This document shows, in pieces, positions 62,117-64,000 of a stretch of 64,000 nt of DNA. The notes under the pieces were generated by a model. It was not told where the DNA came from. It ran no database searches and saw nothing but the letters and a program-made list of their open reading frames with translations. This stretch comes from Rhodobacter sp. (GTDB taxonomy: Bacteria; Pseudomonadota; Alphaproteobacteria; Rhodobacterales; Rhodobacteraceae): contig JADJAB010000018.1 of NCBI GenBank assembly GCA_016704435.1, positions 33,941 to 97,940 on the forward strand, written 5' to 3'. A program made the position numbers and the translations under genes. How positions within the stretch are numbered: position 1 is the stretch's first letter; every line of letters starts with the position of its first letter.

Positions 62117-62833
62117 ATGCGCATACTTCTTGTCGAAGACGATCCCACCACCTCGCGCAGCATCGAGTTGATGCTGACCCATGCAAACCTCAACGTCTAT
62201 TGCACCGACATGGGCGAAGACGGGATCGATCTGGCCAAGCTTTACGACTACGACCTGATCCTGCTGGACCTGAACCTGCCCGATATCTCGGGGCATGAGG
62301 TCCTGCGCCAGATCAGGCTCGCACGGGTGGAAACGCCGATCCTGATTCTTTCCGGCTCCGACGATACCGAATCGAAGCTGAAGGGATTCGGCTTCGGTGC
62401 TGACGACTACATGACCAAGCCCTTCCACCGCGAAGAACTGGTGGCACGCATCCACGCCATCATCCGGCGGTCGAAAGGCCACAGCCAGTCGATCATCCGC
62501 ACCGGCACGGTGAACGTGAACCTTGACGCCAAGACCGTGGATGTCGAGGGCAAGCCGGTGCATCTGACCGGCAAGGAATACCAGATGCTGGAGCTTCTGA
62601 GCCTGCGCAAGGGCACCACACTGACCAAGGAAATGTTCCTCAACCACCTCTATGGCGGCATGGACGAGCCGGAGTTGAAGATCATCGACGTCTTCATCTG
62701 CAAGCTGCGCAAGAAGCTGGCCGAGGCGACGGGCGGTCACAACCATATCGAGACCGTCTGGGGCCGGGGCTATGTGCTGCGCGATCCGGCGGCAGATACG
62801 GGGGCCGCGCCGCGGCTTGCCGCCAGCGCCTGA
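62117..62833 (+). CDS. ctrA: Cell-cycle response regulator CtrA
   Basis: 238 residues. The receiver domain (MRILLVEDDPTTSRSIELML) has phospho-acceptor Asp51 in LILLDLNLPD and Lys in DDYMTKPFHREELVARI. The C-terminal winged helix has KPVHLTGKEYQMLELLSLRK, ELKIIDVFICKLRKKLAEAT and ETVWGRGYVLRDP. The match to alphaproteobacterial CtrA is near-complete. In Rhodobacterales it controls motility, gene transfer agents and related traits rather than being essential. sciP is upstream. Confidence 0.97.
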   Translation: MRILLVEDDPTTSRSIELMLTHANLNVYCTDMGEDGIDLAKLYDYDLILLDLNLPDISGHEVLRQIRLARVETPILILSGSDDTESKLKGFGFGADDYMTKPFHREELVARIHAIIRRSKGHSQSIIRTGTVNVNLDAKTVDVEGKPVHLTGKEYQMLELLSLRKGTTLTKEMFLNHLYGGMDEPELKIIDVFICKLRKKLAEATGGHNHIETVWGRGYVLRDPAADTGAAPRLAASA

Positions 62834-62924
62834 CGGCCAGCGTGTAACGGCCTGCGCGTGACCCTAGACCTTGCTCCGCCAGCCCCCTAGAACGGGCAGG
62901 CAATGGGCGGGGCAGGGGCGGGCC

Positions 62925-64000
62925 ATGGATAGACCGGTCAAGGATCTGACAGAGGCTGAAGCCGTCGCCGAATGGGCGGATCTGGTGCAGATCGTGCTGG
63001 ACGCCAATGTCGCCTATCACCGCGATGATGCTCCCACGCTTGCGGATGCCGAATATGACCGGCTGAAGCATCGCCTGGCCGCGATCGAGGCGGCGTTTCC
63101 GACCATCGTACGCGCCATGATGCAGCAAAGTCCGACCGCAATGGTTGGAGGGCCGGTGGCCGAAGGGTTCGGCAAGGTCACCCATGCGGTGCGGATGCTG
63201 TCGCTGGAAAACGCCTTCGACGATGCCGAGGTGTCCGAGTTCACCGACCGGGTGCGCAAGTATCTCGGGCACACCGACGCGCTGGTGTTCACCGCCGAGC
63301 CGAAGATCGACGGGCTGTCGCTGTCGCTGCGCTATGAAGCTGGCAAGCTGGTGCAGGCCGCGACCCGCGGGGATGGCGAGGTGGGCGAGAATGTCACCGA
63401 AAACGCCATGACCATCGCCGATATCCCGCCGCATGTGCCGGCCGCGCCGGATGTGATGGAAGTGCGGGGCGAGGTCTACATGAGCCACGCCGATTTCGCC
63501 GCGCTGAACGCCCGCCAGGCCGAAAAGGGCGGCAAGACCTTTGCCAACCCGCGCAATGCCGCTGCCGGAAGCTTGCGCCAGCTTGATGCGAAGATCACCG
63601 CCGCGCGGCCGCTGCGCTTCTTCGCCTATGGCTGGGGACAGCTGTCAGAGCCGCTGGCGGCCACCCAGTTCGATGCAATCTCGCGCCTCAAGGCATTGGG
63701 TTTCCAGACAAATCCCCTGACCATCCGCTGCGAGGGGCCACAAGAGATGCTGGCCCATTACGCCCGGATCGAGGCGCAGCGTGCAACCCTTGGCTATGAC
63801 ATCGACGGCGTGGTCTACAAGGTCGACGATCTTGGTCTGCAGATCCGTCTCGGCTTTCGATCTTCGACCCCACGCTGGGCGATCGCGCACAAGTTCCCCG
63901 CTGAACTGGCCTGGACCCGGCTGGAACGGATCGACATCCAGGTCGGGCGCACCGGCGCGCTTTCCCCCGTCGCCCGCCTCACCCCCGTCACTGTCGGCGG
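62925..64000 (+). CDS. ligA: NAD-dependent DNA ligase LigA (3' part outside window)
   Basis: 358 N-terminal residues are visible. Domain Ia: VAYHRDDAPTLADAEYDRLK and HAVRMLSLENAFDDAEV. The catalytic Lys127 is in FTAEPKIDGLSLSLRYEAGK, followed by AATRGDGEVGENVTEN, EVRGEVYMSHADF and FANPRNAAAGSLRQLD. VVYKVDDLGLQIRLGFRSST and AIAHKFPAELAWTRL complete the adenylation domain; the OB fold is just starting (VGRTGALSPVARLTPV). It seals nicks in replication and repair. Confidence 0.95.
   Translation, partial: MDRPVKDLTEAEAVAEWADLVQIVLDANVAYHRDDAPTLADAEYDRLKHRLAAIEAAFPTIVRAMMQQSPTAMVGGPVAEGFGKVTHAVRMLSLENAFDDAEVSEFTDRVRKYLGHTDALVFTAEPKIDGLSLSLRYEAGKLVQAATRGDGEVGENVTENAMTIADIPPHVPAAPDVMEVRGEVYMSHADFAALNARQAEKGGKTFANPRNAAAGSLRQLDAKITAARPLRFFAYGWGQLSEPLAATQFDAISRLKALGFQTNPLTIRCEGPQEMLAHYARIEAQRATLGYDIDGVVYKVDDLGLQIRLGFRSSTPRWAIAHKFPAELAWTRLERIDIQVGRTGALSPVARLTPVTVG

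Overview
The window looks like a chromosomal segment of a high-GC alphaproteobacterium of the order Rhodobacterales (Rhodobacter/Paracoccus-like). The best pointers are the sciP-ctrA pair at the right end, the siroheme/sulfite-reduction operon with DUF2849 and DUF934 genes and a divergent Lrp-type regulator, a moxR/VWA/xdhC (cox-type) cluster, and the classical frr-uppS-cdsA-dxr-rseP-bamA-skp-fabZ-lpxA-lpxI-lpxB envelope operon. No prophage, CRISPR array, rRNA or tRNA was seen.

Layout, left to right. 1-673: 5' part of a periplasmic-binding-protein gene. 859-1831: a decayed IS5-family element. 2-6 kb: dnaB, pyrE and pyrC, then a small DUF1311 protein. 6-12.6 kb: a run of family-2-type glycosyltransferases with a PAPS-reductase-like protein, probably for a surface polysaccharide. 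12.8-15 kb: glutaryl-CoA dehydrogenase and its divergent LysR regulator. 15-22.5 kb: coxD/coxE-like genes, a large Ala/Glu-rich OmpA-family protein, xdhC and a shortened molybdopterin-binding gene. 22.6-24.8 kb: infC (apparent AUA start), a small anchored Ala-rich protein and a RES-Xre toxin-antitoxin pair. 24.9-30.4 kb: the assimilatory sulfate/siroheme operon and its lrp neighbour. 30.6-37 kb: cytochrome P450, EamA transporter, tpiA, two Fe-S assembly genes, ssb and a lytic transglycosylase. 37-44.6 kb: a peptide ABC transporter with an AraC regulator. 44.7-59.4 kb: miaA, pyrH and the envelope/lipid A operon, which contains an S26 signal-peptidase homologue lacking its catalytic residues. 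59.5-60.4 kb: a second decayed IS5-family element. 60.4-64 kb: mnmA, sciP, ctrA and the 5' part of ligA.

The most unusual signal is a family of 34-43 bp hairpin elements present five times, always inside the transposase genes of the two unrelated IS5-type elements. Four copies share a 5' hairpin arm (CGTTGCC-C-GGCAACG or a variant), a second stem whose two sides co-vary, and a GAGAGGG-type tail. Insertion follows TC with no target duplication. Two copies are in-frame 39-bp insertions. They recall Rickettsia palindromic elements or REP/Y1-type elements, but I do not recognise the family.

Three other dispersed intergenic families occur: a 22-23 bp R box (CTTCATCTTGG...AAATACTCC, nine copies, often followed by a GC hairpin), a terminator-like T repeat (three copies) and an AATTCCTTCGAAGGAATT-type palindrome (two loci). 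At least nine otherwise healthy genes (pyrE, the EamA gene, the lytic transglycosylase, two peptide permeases, a hypothetical, lpxI, lpxB) carry single-base shifts, several in G/C homopolymers. Because some are core genes, residual sequencing error is the likeliest explanation.
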